Part shown: positions 35,634-44,982 of the stretch, one piece after another
Layout of the letters: the number at the start of each line of letters is the position of its first letter
Numbering within the stretch: position 1 is the first letter of the stretch
DNA from: Acidobacteria bacterium OLB17
GTDB taxonomy: Bacteria > Acidobacteriota > Blastocatellia > Pyrinomonadales > Pyrinomonadaceae
Length of the DNA: 49,972 nt
Reading direction: 5' to 3'
Assembly (NCBI GenBank): GCA_001567505.1
Contig: LLEU01000057.1
Coordinates: 1-49,972, forward strand
Position numbers and translations under genes: made by a program
Notes under the pieces: model-generated
Seen by the model: the letters and a program-made list of their open reading frames with translations, nothing else
Told to the model about the DNA's origin: nothing
Databases searched by the model: none

Positions 35634-36412
35634 TTGTTGACTTCGGATGCGGGCTTCTTAGCTTCGGATGCGTTCGAGTTCGCCTCCGGCGCCGAATTGG
35701 CGGCCGGTGCGGCCGGTTTTACATTTTTTGCAAGCTCGGCGTCGATCAGCTCTTTGAGGCCTGAAACGGTCACCTTGCTTGGCGGAACCGCAACGTTATT
35801 CAGGAAAACCGTCGGCGTCGAGTTGATCCCGATCGCATCGCCGCGTTTCAGGTCGAGATCGACACGCTGTTTCGCCGGTAGCCCGACGGCATCGTTCTGC
35901 CATTGCTCGACGTTGAGGCCGATCTTCTCGGCATAGCTTTTCCAGAGGCCCTTATAGTTCGGGTTGGCCGTCCATTCTCTTTGATTTGCGTACAGCTCAC
36001 GGGCCATCTCAAAGAACTTGCCTTGCATTCCCGCAGCCTCGGCCGCGACCGATGCCTCATACGTCTTGTCGTGTGCAGGTATCTTCAGCGGGAAATTGCG
36101 ATAAATGAACTGGATCCGGCTTCCGTATGCCGCTTTGATCTCGTCCATTATCGGATAGGTAAGTGCACACGTGGGGCACTGGAAATCCGCAAATTCCTCG
36201 ATCGTGACGGACGCGGTCGGCGATCCCGCCGAATTCGGAGGTGTCGCTCCCGGAGGAGCTTCGGCCGGAATGCCCGGCGTTTTCGCAGGCGTAGGCGTCT
36301 TCTTGCCGTTCGCATTACCGGCCGAGTTGGAACATGCGGCCGCAAAAAGTGACACAAGCAAAAGCGCCGCCATCGCCAACGGTAAGCCGATCTTTATCTT
36401 TTTATTTCTCAT
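35630..36412 (-). CDS. DsbA-like thioredoxin-fold lipoprotein
   Basis: The 260-residue protein starts with a lipoprotein-type signal (hydrophobic residues 10-24, then AAAC with Cys27). A Pro/Thr/Ala linker follows to about 68, and then a DsbA-type fold with helical insert. The redox motif is FADFQCPTCALTYP (Cys79, Cys82), and the cis-Pro loop is GINSTPTVFLN near 195. It is the probable oxidant of periplasmic proteins and the partner of the overlapping VKOR gene. The Ala/Asn/Lys-rich tail (about 230-260) is low complexity. It is 20 bp downstream of dxs. Lipidation is inferred from the Cys position only. Confidence 0.9.
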   Translation of the reverse strand: MRNKKIKIGLPLAMAALLLVSLFAAACSNSAGNANGKKTPTPAKTPGIPAEAPPGATPPNSAGSPTASVTIEEFADFQCPTCALTYPIMDEIKAAYGSRIQFIYRNFPLKIPAHDKTYEASVAAEAAGMQGKFFEMARELYANQREWTANPNYKGLWKSYAEKIGLNVEQWQNDAVGLPAKQRVDLDLKRGDAIGINSTPTVFLNNVAVPPSKVTVSGLKELIDAELAKNVKPAAPAANSAPEANSNASEAKKPASEVNK

Positions 36413-36432
36413 TATTATTCCTAAAAATACAC

Positions 36433-38361
36433 TTACTTCACTGCACGAATACGCGTGCCGGAAGCGCTATGTTTCCGAACCGCGTTAAGTGTCTGTTCAG
36501 CTTTTGATGCGATCCCTTCGGCATCGAGGCCGTATTGCCCGAGCAGGGCTTTCGGATCGCCGTGCGTTACGATCTCATCCGGAACGCCAAGCCTTGCGAC
36601 CTTGACCTCGTCCTGAAGCCCGTTCTCTTCGAGCAATTCCATTACGGCCGATCCAAACCCGCCTGCAAGATATCCTTCTTCGACCGTGATGACGGCTTCG
36701 TGCTCGGCGGCCGCCTTCAAGATCAGGCCTGCGTCAAGCGGCTTAACGAAACGGGCGTTGATCACTTGTACTTGGATGCCGCGGCCGGCCAGAATGTCCG
36801 CTGCGGCAAGCGAAGGATACACCATCGAGCCATACGCAATGATCGAGACATCCGCGCCCTCGCGCAGGACCTCGCCTCGCCCGATCTCGATCTCTTTTGG
36901 TGCGTTCGAAATGTCTGCACCGACTCCATTCCCTCGCGGATACCGAAGTGCGGCCGGTCCTTGGTGCTCGATGGCCGTAAGCATCATATCGCGCATCTCA
37001 GCCTCGTCCTTCGGCGCCATCAGCACGATATTCGGATAACCGCGAAGATACGTGATGTCGAGCAAACCGTGATGCGTCGGGCCGTCCGCGCCGACGATAC
37101 CTGCACGGTCCATTGCGAATGTCACATCGAGGTTCTGCAGGCAAACATCGTGTATCACCTGATCGAAGCCCCGCTGAAGGAACGTCGAGTAGATCGCCGC
37201 GACCGGCTTTAGGCCTTCGCACGCCATACCTGCACAGAATGTGACGGCATGCTGTTCGGCGATGCCGACATCGAACGCGCGCTCTGGGAACTTCTCAAGC
37301 ACCTTGTCGATCCCCGTCCCGTCAGGCATTGCCGCGGTCAGCCCGATAATGCGTTCGTCGCGTTCCATCAACTCGCACATAGTCTCGCCGAAGACCTGCG
37401 TATAGCTCGGCGGAGAGACTTTTGTGGACTTGTACGGCAGGCCGGTCTTAGGGTCGAACGGTCCGGTCGCGTGATAAGCGTAGTAATTCTTTTCGGGATT
37501 CGGAAAGCCTTTCCCTTTCTGTGTGAGCGCGTGGACGATCACAGGGCCGTCAACGACCTTCTTCGCCTCTTCGAGCGCCCGCACGAGCATCGGGACGTTG
37601 TGGCCGTCAACATATCCGATGTATTTGAATCCAAGTTCGTTGACAAGTGCACCGGGCAGAACGGCCGCCGCGATCGCATCCTTTACGGATTTCGCTGCCG
37701 CACGAAGCTTTCCGCCGATACCGGGCACGCTTTCGAGCGCGTCGCCGATGCCCTCTTTCCAGTCGTGGTAGCTCTGCGCCTCTTTGATGCGGTTCAGATA
37801 ACGGCTGAGAGCACCGACCGCCGGCGCGATCGACATCTCGTTGTCGTTCAAGATAACTATCAGCCGAGACTTCAGATGCCCGGCCTGATTGACCGCTTCC
37901 ATAGCCATGCCGCCGGCAAGCGACGAATCGCCGATCAGAGCACAAACGTGGAAATCATCCTTCTTGAGGTCGCGGGCGACCGCCATTCCAAGCGCCGCAG
38001 AGAGCGACGTCGAGGCGTGGCCCGCACCGAACGTGTCGTACTCGGATTCATCACGACGCAAAAAGCCCGATATCCCGCCCGGCTGCTTGATCGCCTTTAA
38101 CTGTTCGCGGCGGCCTGTGAGGATCTTGTGTGCGTAGGCCTGATGGCCGACATCCCACACAAGGCGGTCTCGCGGCGTATCAAAAACGTAGTGCATCGCA
38201 ACGGCAAGCTCGACCGCGCCAAGACTTGCTCCTGTGTGCCCGCCGATCAGCGAACACGTGTCAATAATGTACTGCCGTGTTTCGTCCGCGATCGCCTGCA
38301 GATCCTCGATCGGGTGCTGCCGAAGGTCTGCCGGTGAATTTATCTCATCTAAAAAACCCAT
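36433..38361 (-). CDS. dxs: 1-deoxy-D-xylulose-5-phosphate synthase
   Basis: The 642-residue protein has normal DXS length and three-domain layout. It makes DXP from pyruvate and glyceraldehyde-3-phosphate, the first step of the MEP isoprenoid pathway, and also feeds thiamine and pyridoxal synthesis. The N-terminal HTGASLGAVELAVAMHYVF is typical. The thiamine-binding region reads GDSSLAGGMAMEA then NDNEMSI, with Ser where GDG is usual. Later come GIAEQHAVTFCAGMA and the C-terminal transketolase domain. The start at ATG 38361 (MGFLDEINSP) is the natural one; the upstream extension has no homology-like features. It leads a minus-strand group with dsbA and vkor. Confidence 0.96.
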   Translation of the reverse strand: MGFLDEINSPADLRQHPIEDLQAIADETRQYIIDTCSLIGGHTGASLGAVELAVAMHYVFDTPRDRLVWDVGHQAYAHKILTGRREQLKAIKQPGGISGFLRRDESEYDTFGAGHASTSLSAALGMAVARDLKKDDFHVCALIGDSSLAGGMAMEAVNQAGHLKSRLIVILNDNEMSIAPAVGALSRYLNRIKEAQSYHDWKEGIGDALESVPGIGGKLRAAAKSVKDAIAAAVLPGALVNELGFKYIGYVDGHNVPMLVRALEEAKKVVDGPVIVHALTQKGKGFPNPEKNYYAYHATGPFDPKTGLPYKSTKVSPPSYTQVFGETMCELMERDERIIGLTAAMPDGTGIDKVLEKFPERAFDVGIAEQHAVTFCAGMACEGLKPVAAIYSTFLQRGFDQVIHDVCLQNLDVTFAMDRAGIVGADGPTHHGLLDITYLRGYPNIVLMAPKDEAEMRDMMLTAIEHQGPAALRYPRGNGVGADISNAPKEIEIGRGEVLREGADVSIIAYGSMVYPSLAAADILAGRGIQVQVINARFVKPLDAGLILKAAAEHEAVITVEEGYLAGGFGSAVMELLEENGLQDEVKVARLGVPDEIVTHGDPKALLGQYGLDAEGIASKAEQTLNAVRKHSASGTRIRAVK

Positions 38362-38444
38362 GAAAAACTTATGAGGCGCTAACCTTATCAATTTCGCATT
38401 TAGTGCCCCGAATGGCAAGTTTGAAAGCCGCCTGTCAAGGGTGG

Positions 38445-38491
38445 AAAAGCAAGGCCGCCCGCTGCGAAAGACTCGCACGGACGGCCATTTT
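38445..38491 (-). terminator. Probable terminator after the pilus operon
   Basis: GGCCG (38453-38457) and CGGCC (38482-38486) enclose an inner stem, TGCGA/TCGCA. On the minus strand it is followed by TTGCTTTT. It lies just after the pilC stop and before dxs. Confidence 0.55.
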
Positions 38492-38508
38492 TGCTTGGTT
38501 TGAGGCCC

Positions 38509-39741
38509 CTATTTGCCCTGATTCGAAAGCTTTCCGATAAGGGTAAAGAGCGGCAGGTACATAGAGATGACGATAGAACCGATCGTGACGCCGAGGAATG
38601 CGATAAGGACTGGTTCGATCATCGCGAGGAGATCGGCGATGGCCGTATCGACCTCTTCTTCGTAAAAGTCCGCGATCTTGCCGAGCATTGCGTCAAGAGC
38701 ACCAGTTTGCTCACCTACGCCGACCATCTGGCCGACCATATGCGGGAACACGTCCGTCGCCTTCAGCGGATCGACAAAGTTCTCACCGCGTTCGACGCCG
38801 GCCCGAACCTTGAGGATCGCGTCCTCGATGACGATGTTGCCCGCCGTTTTAGCGGTGATGTCAAGTGATTGCAGGATCGGCACACCCGAAGAGAGCAGCG
38901 TCGAAAGGATCCGCGAAAAGCGTGCAACGGCGATCTTTCTGAGGATCGAACCGAAGATCGGCAGCTTTAGCAGAAGCGTGTCGATCTGCCAGCGGCCCTT
39001 TGGGGTCTTGTAGTAGTACGCCGTAGCAACTGCCGAACCGACCGCGATGGCAAGAGTAGCAAGGCCGCCCCAACCCGCGACGAAGTTGCTTATTCCCATA
39101 ACGATCCGAGTCGGAAGCGGCAAAGCCTCGCCCGGGCCGAGAAGGCCAAGGAATATCTGCTGGAACTGCGGGATAACGACCACCATGATGACGGCGATCG
39201 CACCGATAGCAACGAGGATGACCGCCGCCGGGTAGATCGACGCCGAAACGATACTGCGTTTCAGTTTCACGACCTTTTCGATAAGGGTCGCAAGACGCTG
39301 AAGGATCAGGTCGAGCACACCGCCCGTTTCGCCCGCTTCGACCATGTGCGTGTAAAGGCTGTCAAAGACCTTCGGATGGCGTTCGAGAGCCTGATATAGC
39401 GTCGAGCCTTCTTCGACATTGGTGCGAACCTGCCTCAGAACGTCCTTGAAGAAAGCGTTCTGCTGCTGTTCGGCAAGAATGTCGAGGCACTGAACGAGCG
39501 GCAAGCCCGCGTCGATCATAACGGAGAATTGTCGCGTAAAAACGGCAAGTTCCTTCGCTTTGACCTTTTTGCGGCGGCCGAGCTTCGGTATCGAGATCTC
39601 GCGGCCTTTTTCAGAGGCCTGAGTCATAATGATCTGCTCGCGACGCAGTAAAGCTCGGAGCTCGTCCTGCGTTGCGGCTTCGCGCTCGCCGGAGACGAGT
39701 TCGTTCAATCGGTTTCTTCCCTTAAAAGCGTAAGTAGGCAT
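38509..39741 (-). CDS. pilC: Type IV pilus inner-membrane platform protein PilC
   Basis: The 410-residue protein has the GspF/PilC layout of two homologous halves. Each carries a cytoplasmic helical domain (QFSVMIDAGLPLVQCLDIL near 70; RILSTLLSSGVPILQSLDI near 275). Hydrophobic segments lie near 170-200 and 220-240 and at the C-terminus. The characteristic EAGETGGVLDLILQRL and VGEQTGALDAMLGKIADFYEEEV segments are present. It is the rotor/platform that couples PilB and PilT to pilin assembly. It is the last gene of the minus-strand pilus operon, 37 bp after pilT. Confidence 0.97.
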   Translation of the reverse strand: MPTYAFKGRNRLNELVSGEREAATQDELRALLRREQIIMTQASEKGREISIPKLGRRKKVKAKELAVFTRQFSVMIDAGLPLVQCLDILAEQQQNAFFKDVLRQVRTNVEEGSTLYQALERHPKVFDSLYTHMVEAGETGGVLDLILQRLATLIEKVVKLKRSIVSASIYPAAVILVAIGAIAVIMVVVIPQFQQIFLGLLGPGEALPLPTRIVMGISNFVAGWGGLATLAIAVGSAVATAYYYKTPKGRWQIDTLLLKLPIFGSILRKIAVARFSRILSTLLSSGVPILQSLDITAKTAGNIVIEDAILKVRAGVERGENFVDPLKATDVFPHMVGQMVGVGEQTGALDAMLGKIADFYEEEVDTAIADLLAMIEPVLIAFLGVTIGSIVISMYLPLFTLIGKLSNQGK

Positions 39742-39778
39742 TTTGAGTGGTCACTCCAGATGAGTTTCTAAAAGAGGT

Positions 39779-40981
39779 CTATCTAACAGGCGGACGTTGT
39801 CCGATCGGGCGGCCTTGTGCATAGGGGCTGCCGCCGGCAGGAGGAGCGGCCGGCCTTCCGACGCCGCCGTAGGATTCGTTCAGGCCGGAACCACGCTGTA
39901 TCAGCTCTTTGAGCTCGTCGGGGTTCGACGAACGCTGCATCGCGGTCTCGAGCGTGATCGTTCGTTTGTGTACGAGCGTTGCGAGAGCCTGGTTAAAGGT
40001 CTGCATACCGAACTTGTCCTGGCCGGTCTGCATCATCGAATAGATCTGGTGGATCTTATCCTCGCGGATCAGGTTGCGAATAGCCGAATTCGGAACGAGG
40101 ATCTCGAGTGCCATCGCCCGGCCGTCGCCTGAGGCCTTCGGCAGCAGCGATTGACAAAGAATCCCTTCCAGAACAAGCGAGAGCTGCGTGCGAACCTGTG
40201 CCTGCTGCTCGGAGGGAAAGACGTCGATGATACGGTTGATCGTCGAATACGCCGAGTTCGTATGCAGCGTTGCGAAGGTCAAGTGGCCCGTTTCTGCGAT
40301 ACGCAGGGCCATCTCGATCGTCTCAAGGTCTCGCATTTCACCGACGAGCACGATGTCCGGATCCTGTCGAAGGGCCGTTCGGAGTGCCGCACCGAACGAA
40401 TGCGTATCGGACGCGACCTCACGCTGGTTTACAACACAGTTCTTATGATTGTGCAGGAATTCGATCGGGTCCTCGATCGTCAAAATGTGATCGTGGCGAT
40501 CCATATTGATCTTATCGACCATGGAGGCAAGCGTGGTCGATTTACCGGAACCCGTCGGGCCTGTCACAAGCACAAGGCCGCGCGGCTTTTTGCAAAGATC
40601 CTGAACCACCTGGGGCAAGCCAAGAGCTTCGAACGACTTGATCTCGTACGGGATAGCACGGAACACGGCGCCGACAGCTCCCTTCTGATTAAAAAGGTTG
40701 GCACGAAATCGCGACATCCCTTTCAAGCCGAATGAGAAATCAAGCTCGAGGTTCTCTTCGAATCGATGCTTCTGCGCATCGGTGAGCACCGAATACGCGA
40801 GCCGTTTCGTGTCGGCCGGTGTTAGGGCCGGAAAGCCCGCTATCGGCGACAGATGGCCGTGGACACGCACCTGTGGAGGCGAGTTGGTTGAAAGGTGCAA
40901 GTCGGATCCGCCGGCATCCGTCATCCGTTTCAGGAGTTCGGGCAGCGTGACGGTCGATTCGTTTACCGGTTCGTAGCTCAT
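39779..40981 (-). CDS. pilT: Type IV pilus retraction ATPase PilT
   Basis: The 400-residue protein has Walker A GPTGSGKST (141-149). An Asp/His box region follows with EDPIEFLH near 180 and HTNSAYSTINRIIDVFP near 243-259. The PilT-specific AIRNLIREDK lies near 311-320, which distinguishes it from PilB. It hydrolyses ATP as a hexamer and depolymerises the pilus, giving twitching motility and DNA uptake. A flexible Gly/Pro-rich tail (about 365-400) is present. It lies between the Arg-rich gene and pilC, with short gaps. Confidence 0.97.
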   Translation of the reverse strand: MSYEPVNESTVTLPELLKRMTDAGGSDLHLSTNSPPQVRVHGHLSPIAGFPALTPADTKRLAYSVLTDAQKHRFEENLELDFSFGLKGMSRFRANLFNQKGAVGAVFRAIPYEIKSFEALGLPQVVQDLCKKPRGLVLVTGPTGSGKSTTLASMVDKINMDRHDHILTIEDPIEFLHNHKNCVVNQREVASDTHSFGAALRTALRQDPDIVLVGEMRDLETIEMALRIAETGHLTFATLHTNSAYSTINRIIDVFPSEQQAQVRTQLSLVLEGILCQSLLPKASGDGRAMALEILVPNSAIRNLIREDKIHQIYSMMQTGQDKFGMQTFNQALATLVHKRTITLETAMQRSSNPDELKELIQRGSGLNESYGGVGRPAAPPAGGSPYAQGRPIGQRPPVR

Positions 40982-41021
40982 ATCTCAAGTAATTCTAAAT
41001 GTGGTCAAAATTAGGCTCTTG

Positions 41022-41813
41022 CTATTCGCGGACAGAGGCTCGCTGCGTCGCTCGAACGCGGCTCTGCAGCGATCCAAGTACCTTCTCGGATTCTTCGGCA
41101 AGGCGATCGGCCTGGTCCGCCGAGGAGTTGGTGGCGACGTTGTAGATCTTCCCGTCAACAGCGGCAAAATAGAACATTCGCGACTGAAGCTGCCCGTTGC
41201 GTGCCTGCGACTGGGCAACAACGACGTAAACGAGGCGGCCGTTGATCTCTTTTTGATAATCGTTGACGACCCAGCCGTTCTCCTGGATCATTCGATTGAT
41301 GACATCGCGGCGAAGTGCGGTCGTCGAAACCCCGGCAAGCATTCTGTGCGAACCGACCGTGCGGTCTTCACCCGTAGCCGGGCCAACGACCGAGATCGAC
41401 GCCGAGCCGATCTGTGAGCCGCGGGAATCATCCACGCGGAAACGAACTTCATTCGATGTTGCCTGCGCTTCTGCCCATGTTTGAGGAGTTGCTGCTACCG
41501 TCGGCTTGACGCGCTTCACACGCGGCCTGCGCGCCACATAACGACGGTTAGCCGCACGCGCACGACGGGCTCTCGCGAGCCTGATCCTGCGAAGACGCAG
41601 ACGCCTTACCTGTGCGCGATGCCGGCGGGCCCGGCGTTGACGTGCCCGATACTGGCGCCACCAGCGTTTTGAATATTTCTTGTAATGCTTGCGGTGCTTC
41701 CGCTGTTTCCGAGCGCGACGCGATGCCGCATCTGCGTCGTTGGTTCCGAGCGGCACGATTATACCGATACCGATGAACAGTGCCAGAGTTAATGCGATTA
41801 CCCTTACTAACAT
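41022..41813 (-). CDS. Secreted protein with an extreme Arg/Lys-rich segment, in the pilus operon
   Basis: The 263-residue protein has an N-terminal signal or anchor helix (about 1-22). Residues 31-103 follow, of which about 38 of 73 are Arg or Lys, with runs such as RRARRHRAQVRRLRLRR. The C-terminal domain (about 105-245) has mixed alpha/beta composition, with RFRVDDSRGSQIGSASI and a VVNDYQKEINGRLVYVVV strand pair. I recognise no family. The basic part could bind DNA, surface polysaccharide or membrane. Its place between pilB and pilT (gaps of 17 and 40 bp) makes a pilus-related role plausible, but this is inference. Frame continuity on both sides argues against a frameshift artefact. Confidence 0.8.
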   Translation of the reverse strand: MLVRVIALTLALFIGIGIIVPLGTNDADAASRRARKQRKHRKHYKKYSKRWWRQYRARQRRARRHRAQVRRLRLRRIRLARARRARAANRRYVARRPRVKRVKPTVAATPQTWAEAQATSNEVRFRVDDSRGSQIGSASISVVGPATGEDRTVGSHRMLAGVSTTALRRDVINRMIQENGWVVNDYQKEINGRLVYVVVAQSQARNGQLQSRMFYFAAVDGKIYNVATNSSADQADRLAEESEKVLGSLQSRVRATQRASVRE

Positions 41814-41830
41814 AACTTGCCTCCCAAGTC

Positions 41831-43672
41831 CTAAATAACGGTCTCCTTGACTACCTCCTCGATCGTCGTGATCCCGTCACGTATCTTGCATAAGCCCGAT
41901 TCACGCAAGGTGATCATCCCGAGCTCTATTGCTTTTCTCCGCAATTCCATGGCGCTTGCGCCGATGATAATGAGTTCACGAAGTTCATCCGTGATCTCCA
42001 TAACTTCATAAAGGCCGACCCGGCCCTTGTAACCTGTGTTGTTGCACGCCTGGCAGCCGCGTCCCTTGTAAAGCCTTAGATCGCCGACCTCTTCCGGCTT
42101 GAACCCGACCTCGACAAGGCCTTCGCTCGGCATATGGACCTCTTCTTTACACTCTTTGCAAATGCGGCGGATAAGCCGCTGTGCCTGAATGATGTTTACC
42201 GATGTCGCTACGAGGAATGGCTCGATACCCATATTCACGAGACGCGAGACCGTTGACGGAGCATCATTCGTGTGGAGTGTCGACAGCACGAGGTGGCCCG
42301 TGAGTGCCGCCTTGATGGCGATCTCCGCCGTTTCGAAGTCGCGGATCTCACCGACGAGAACGATGTTCGGGTCCTGACGCAGGAATGAACGAAGCGCCGC
42401 GGCAAAATTCAGTCCGATCTGCTCCTTCATCTGGACCTGGTTGATCCCCTGAAGGTTGAATTCGACCGGATCTTCCGCCGTCATAATGTTCGTCTCCGGC
42501 GTGTTCAGCGACTGGAGCGCGGAATAGAGCGTATTCGTTTTTCCCGAACCGGTCGGCCCCGTGACGAGCACCATTCCATACGGGTTCGAGATCGCACGCT
42601 GGAATTTTTCGAGGCTCTCGACCTCAAAACCGAGCTTGGTCATATCAAGCATCAGTTTTTCTTTATCGAGCAGACGGAGCACGACCTTTTCGCCGAAAAG
42701 CGTCGGAAGCGTCGAAACGCGGAAATCGAGTTCGCGTGAACGATCGTCGATCTTGACCTTGATCTTGATACGTCCGTCCTGCGGCAGGCGCTTCTCGGAA
42801 ATGTCGAGCTTCGACATGATCTTGAGGCGCGAGATGAGCGGGTCTCGGATCTTCATCGGCGGATGCATCACGTCGTAAAGAACACCGTCGATACGGAACC
42901 TGATCCGAAAGTCCTTCTCGTACGGCTCGACGTGTATGTCAGATGCACCGCGTCGAAGGCTGTCCACGAGCAGGACGTTCACAAGGCGAACGACCGGAGC
43001 ATCCTCGCTCGCCCGAGCAAGGGCAGCAAGGTCGATCTCGTCATTTTCCTCGACGAGCTCGAAATCGTCGTGTTCGGCCGAGTCGAACGTGAACCTGTCG
43101 AGCGAAACGTCAAGGTCGCCCGCCTGCAGGCCTTCGGCCGCGGTCGATGCCGCCTTTGAATGCCCGTTCGAGCTGCCGTGGCCGTTTCCGCTGAAAGCCA
43201 CTTCCGCATCTGCGGCAAAAGCCGCATCAAAGATGTCGATCTCGGACGAACCCGTGTAGTATTTCCCGATCGCATGCTGGATCGAGGATTCAGCTGAGAT
43301 CACAGGTTCGACATTAAATCCGGTCATGAATTTAATGTCGTCCATCGCAAAGACGTTCGTCGGGTCGGCCATGGCGAGCGTGAGGGTGGCACCGACCTTT
43401 GATACCGGGAGTACCGAGTACTTCAATGCGACTTCGTGCGAAATGAGCTTTATAACTTCGGGCTCGATCTGAAAGAGCTCGAGGTTGATCGACGGCACGC
43501 CGTATTGGCGCGACAGAACCGCCGTAACGACGTCATCGGAGACCACGCCCAACTTAACGAGGTTGGAGCCGAGCCTGCCTCCGTTATTCCGCTGGTACTC
43601 AAGCGCGTCCCGCAATTGCTGCGGGGTTATGAGATTTTCGCGGACAAGAATTTCTCCGAGTTTTGCTGACAT
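41831..43672 (-). CDS. pilB: Type IV pilus extension ATPase PilB
   Basis: The 613-residue protein starts with a MshEN-type domain (about 1-140; LGEILVRENLITPQQL). A Gly/Ser/acidic linker of about 75 residues follows (140-215), longer than in many homologs. Then comes the ATPase core with Walker A GPTGSGKTN (372-380), EDPVEFNLQGINQVQ and HTNDAPSTVSRLVNMGI. A zinc tetracysteine is formed by CKEC and GCQACNNTGYKGR near the C-terminus. It powers pilus assembly. MshEN domains in relatives bind c-di-GMP, so control by that signal is possible. It probably leads the operon pilB, Arg-rich gene, pilT, pilC. Confidence 0.97.
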   Translation of the reverse strand: MSAKLGEILVRENLITPQQLRDALEYQRNNGGRLGSNLVKLGVVSDDVVTAVLSRQYGVPSINLELFQIEPEVIKLISHEVALKYSVLPVSKVGATLTLAMADPTNVFAMDDIKFMTGFNVEPVISAESSIQHAIGKYYTGSSEIDIFDAAFAADAEVAFSGNGHGSSNGHSKAASTAAEGLQAGDLDVSLDRFTFDSAEHDDFELVEENDEIDLAALARASEDAPVVRLVNVLLVDSLRRGASDIHVEPYEKDFRIRFRIDGVLYDVMHPPMKIRDPLISRLKIMSKLDISEKRLPQDGRIKIKVKIDDRSRELDFRVSTLPTLFGEKVVLRLLDKEKLMLDMTKLGFEVESLEKFQRAISNPYGMVLVTGPTGSGKTNTLYSALQSLNTPETNIMTAEDPVEFNLQGINQVQMKEQIGLNFAAALRSFLRQDPNIVLVGEIRDFETAEIAIKAALTGHLVLSTLHTNDAPSTVSRLVNMGIEPFLVATSVNIIQAQRLIRRICKECKEEVHMPSEGLVEVGFKPEEVGDLRLYKGRGCQACNNTGYKGRVGLYEVMEITDELRELIIIGASAMELRRKAIELGMITLRESGLCKIRDGITTIEEVVKETVI

Positions 43673-43766
43673 TTAGAGTGGGTCAAGATCCCTTCTTTGG
43701 GCGGTTCCGGGCGGAATTCACGCTTCCCAAGCGGACTTGTATTTCGATGAAGTGGGTCGTCAGAAC

Positions 43767-43785
43767 AACGATGCTAAACATCGTT
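43767..43785. repeat. Perfect hairpin in the pilB upstream region
   Basis: AACGATG pairs with CATCGTT around CTAAA. It lies about 95 bp before the pilB start, between pilB and the PEGA/TPR gene, and may be a regulatory site or leader hairpin. Confidence 0.5.
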
Positions 43786-43902
43786 GATACCTAATAGTAA
43801 TAGTTAAACACCTTGCGTGTCAACAAAATTTCGTGTCTTGTGGTGCAGCGTGACCGAAAAAGTCTCTCAAAAATCGGTCAAATTGATAGAAACTGCGGAA
43901 GA

Positions 43903-44837
43903 TCACTGCGCTTGAGGCGTCGCAGCCATCTGTTTTTCGAGCTGAACGATGAACGAACGTACCGATGTCGCCTCGGGCGTGTCCGGGAAGATATCGAGGA
44001 ATTCCTTATATAATGCGATCGTTGCGGATATTGGTGTGTCCTTTCGTAAACGAGGCCTAAAAGCTGGTACAAAATGATCGCGTCCGGCGCGCTTCCGAGC
44101 TGTTTTAGCGCGACCTTCAGGTTTTTTGCGGCCTCGTCGTAATTTGCCTTCTCGGCATCCGGTTCGCCTTCGGCTCCGGCGGTCTCGGCCCGGTCCTTAT
44201 ACAGAAGTCCAAGGCCCGTGTATGCCTCGGGTTGAAAGCCCTTTCCTTCCGTGATCGCCCTCTTGAACGCGGCGATAGCCTTGTCGGGATAACCGCCGTC
44301 CTTCAAAATACGAGCCTCGACCGCTGATGCTTCCGCAAGGCCCGGACGCAGGCGTTTGACCGTCGCGATCGTCTTCTGGGCGGCGATCACATCGGCGTTG
44401 TCGTTCTGGAGCCTCGCCATCTCGATATACGCGTCGATGAAGCCCGGCCGTAGCTTGATCGCCGCAGCGTAGGCTGCGATCGCCTTTTCGCGGTCTATCT
44501 GCGCAAGCCGTGCGGCTTCCTGGAATTTCAGCTCGGCCTTGTCCGTCGTCCTCGCAAGCGAAACACTGACCTCGCCTTTTATCGCCGGCGAAAGTCTTTG
44601 GGACTTTTCCTTGAACCCGTCGCTACGCAATTTGAGGGTGTGGTTCTCGGCGGAGAGCTTTCTGATCTTAAGAGTGCCGTCCTCACCGGTCCGGCCATAG
44701 AGTACGCCGTCAACGAAGACCTGCGTATTCGGTTCCGTCTTGACAGTGATCGAACGGGCTTGCGCGAACGCACCAATGCTTAATGCACATATCAGGAAGA
44801 TTACCGCGTTCAGATAGCCCAACTTCATACCGCCCAT
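43903..44837 (-). pseudogene. PEGA/TPR-repeat secreted protein with a C-terminal frameshift
   Basis: The protein has a signal peptide (about 1-26), then a PEGA-like domain (TVKTEPNTQVFVDGVLYGRT, about 30-95). Two or more TPR units follow (about 105-280; AIAAYAAAIKLRPGFIDAY). After LVYERTHQYP the open frame turns into Arg-rich, unnatural sequence. The neighbouring frame gives TIALYKEFLDIFPDTPEA and a clean end at 43903 (MAATPQAQ). One missing base near 44020-44030 explains this. The restored protein is about 311 residues. PEGA and TPR proteins are typical envelope scaffolds. It lies upstream of pilB on the same strand, so a pilus link is possible. Confidence 0.8.
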
Positions 44838-44982
44838 AAACGCTTAGAATGCCCGGTATTGTCGGGATCCTACGCGTTTCCTGTGTCGATATAATTACTA
44901 TACCTCAAAATTGCAGGCCAAGGCTCTCCGAGCCGGTTCCGCATTCGGCACGGGCCGGGACGGCGGGCGTACATTTTTACTT

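Noticed and set aside
37249..38100. Long open frame opposite dxs
   Set aside because: It is a shadow of a confident gene and lacks domains or a start signal.
41100..41813. Arg-rich segment as a frameshift artefact
   Set aside because: The signal peptide before it and the folded-looking domain after it are in the same frame.
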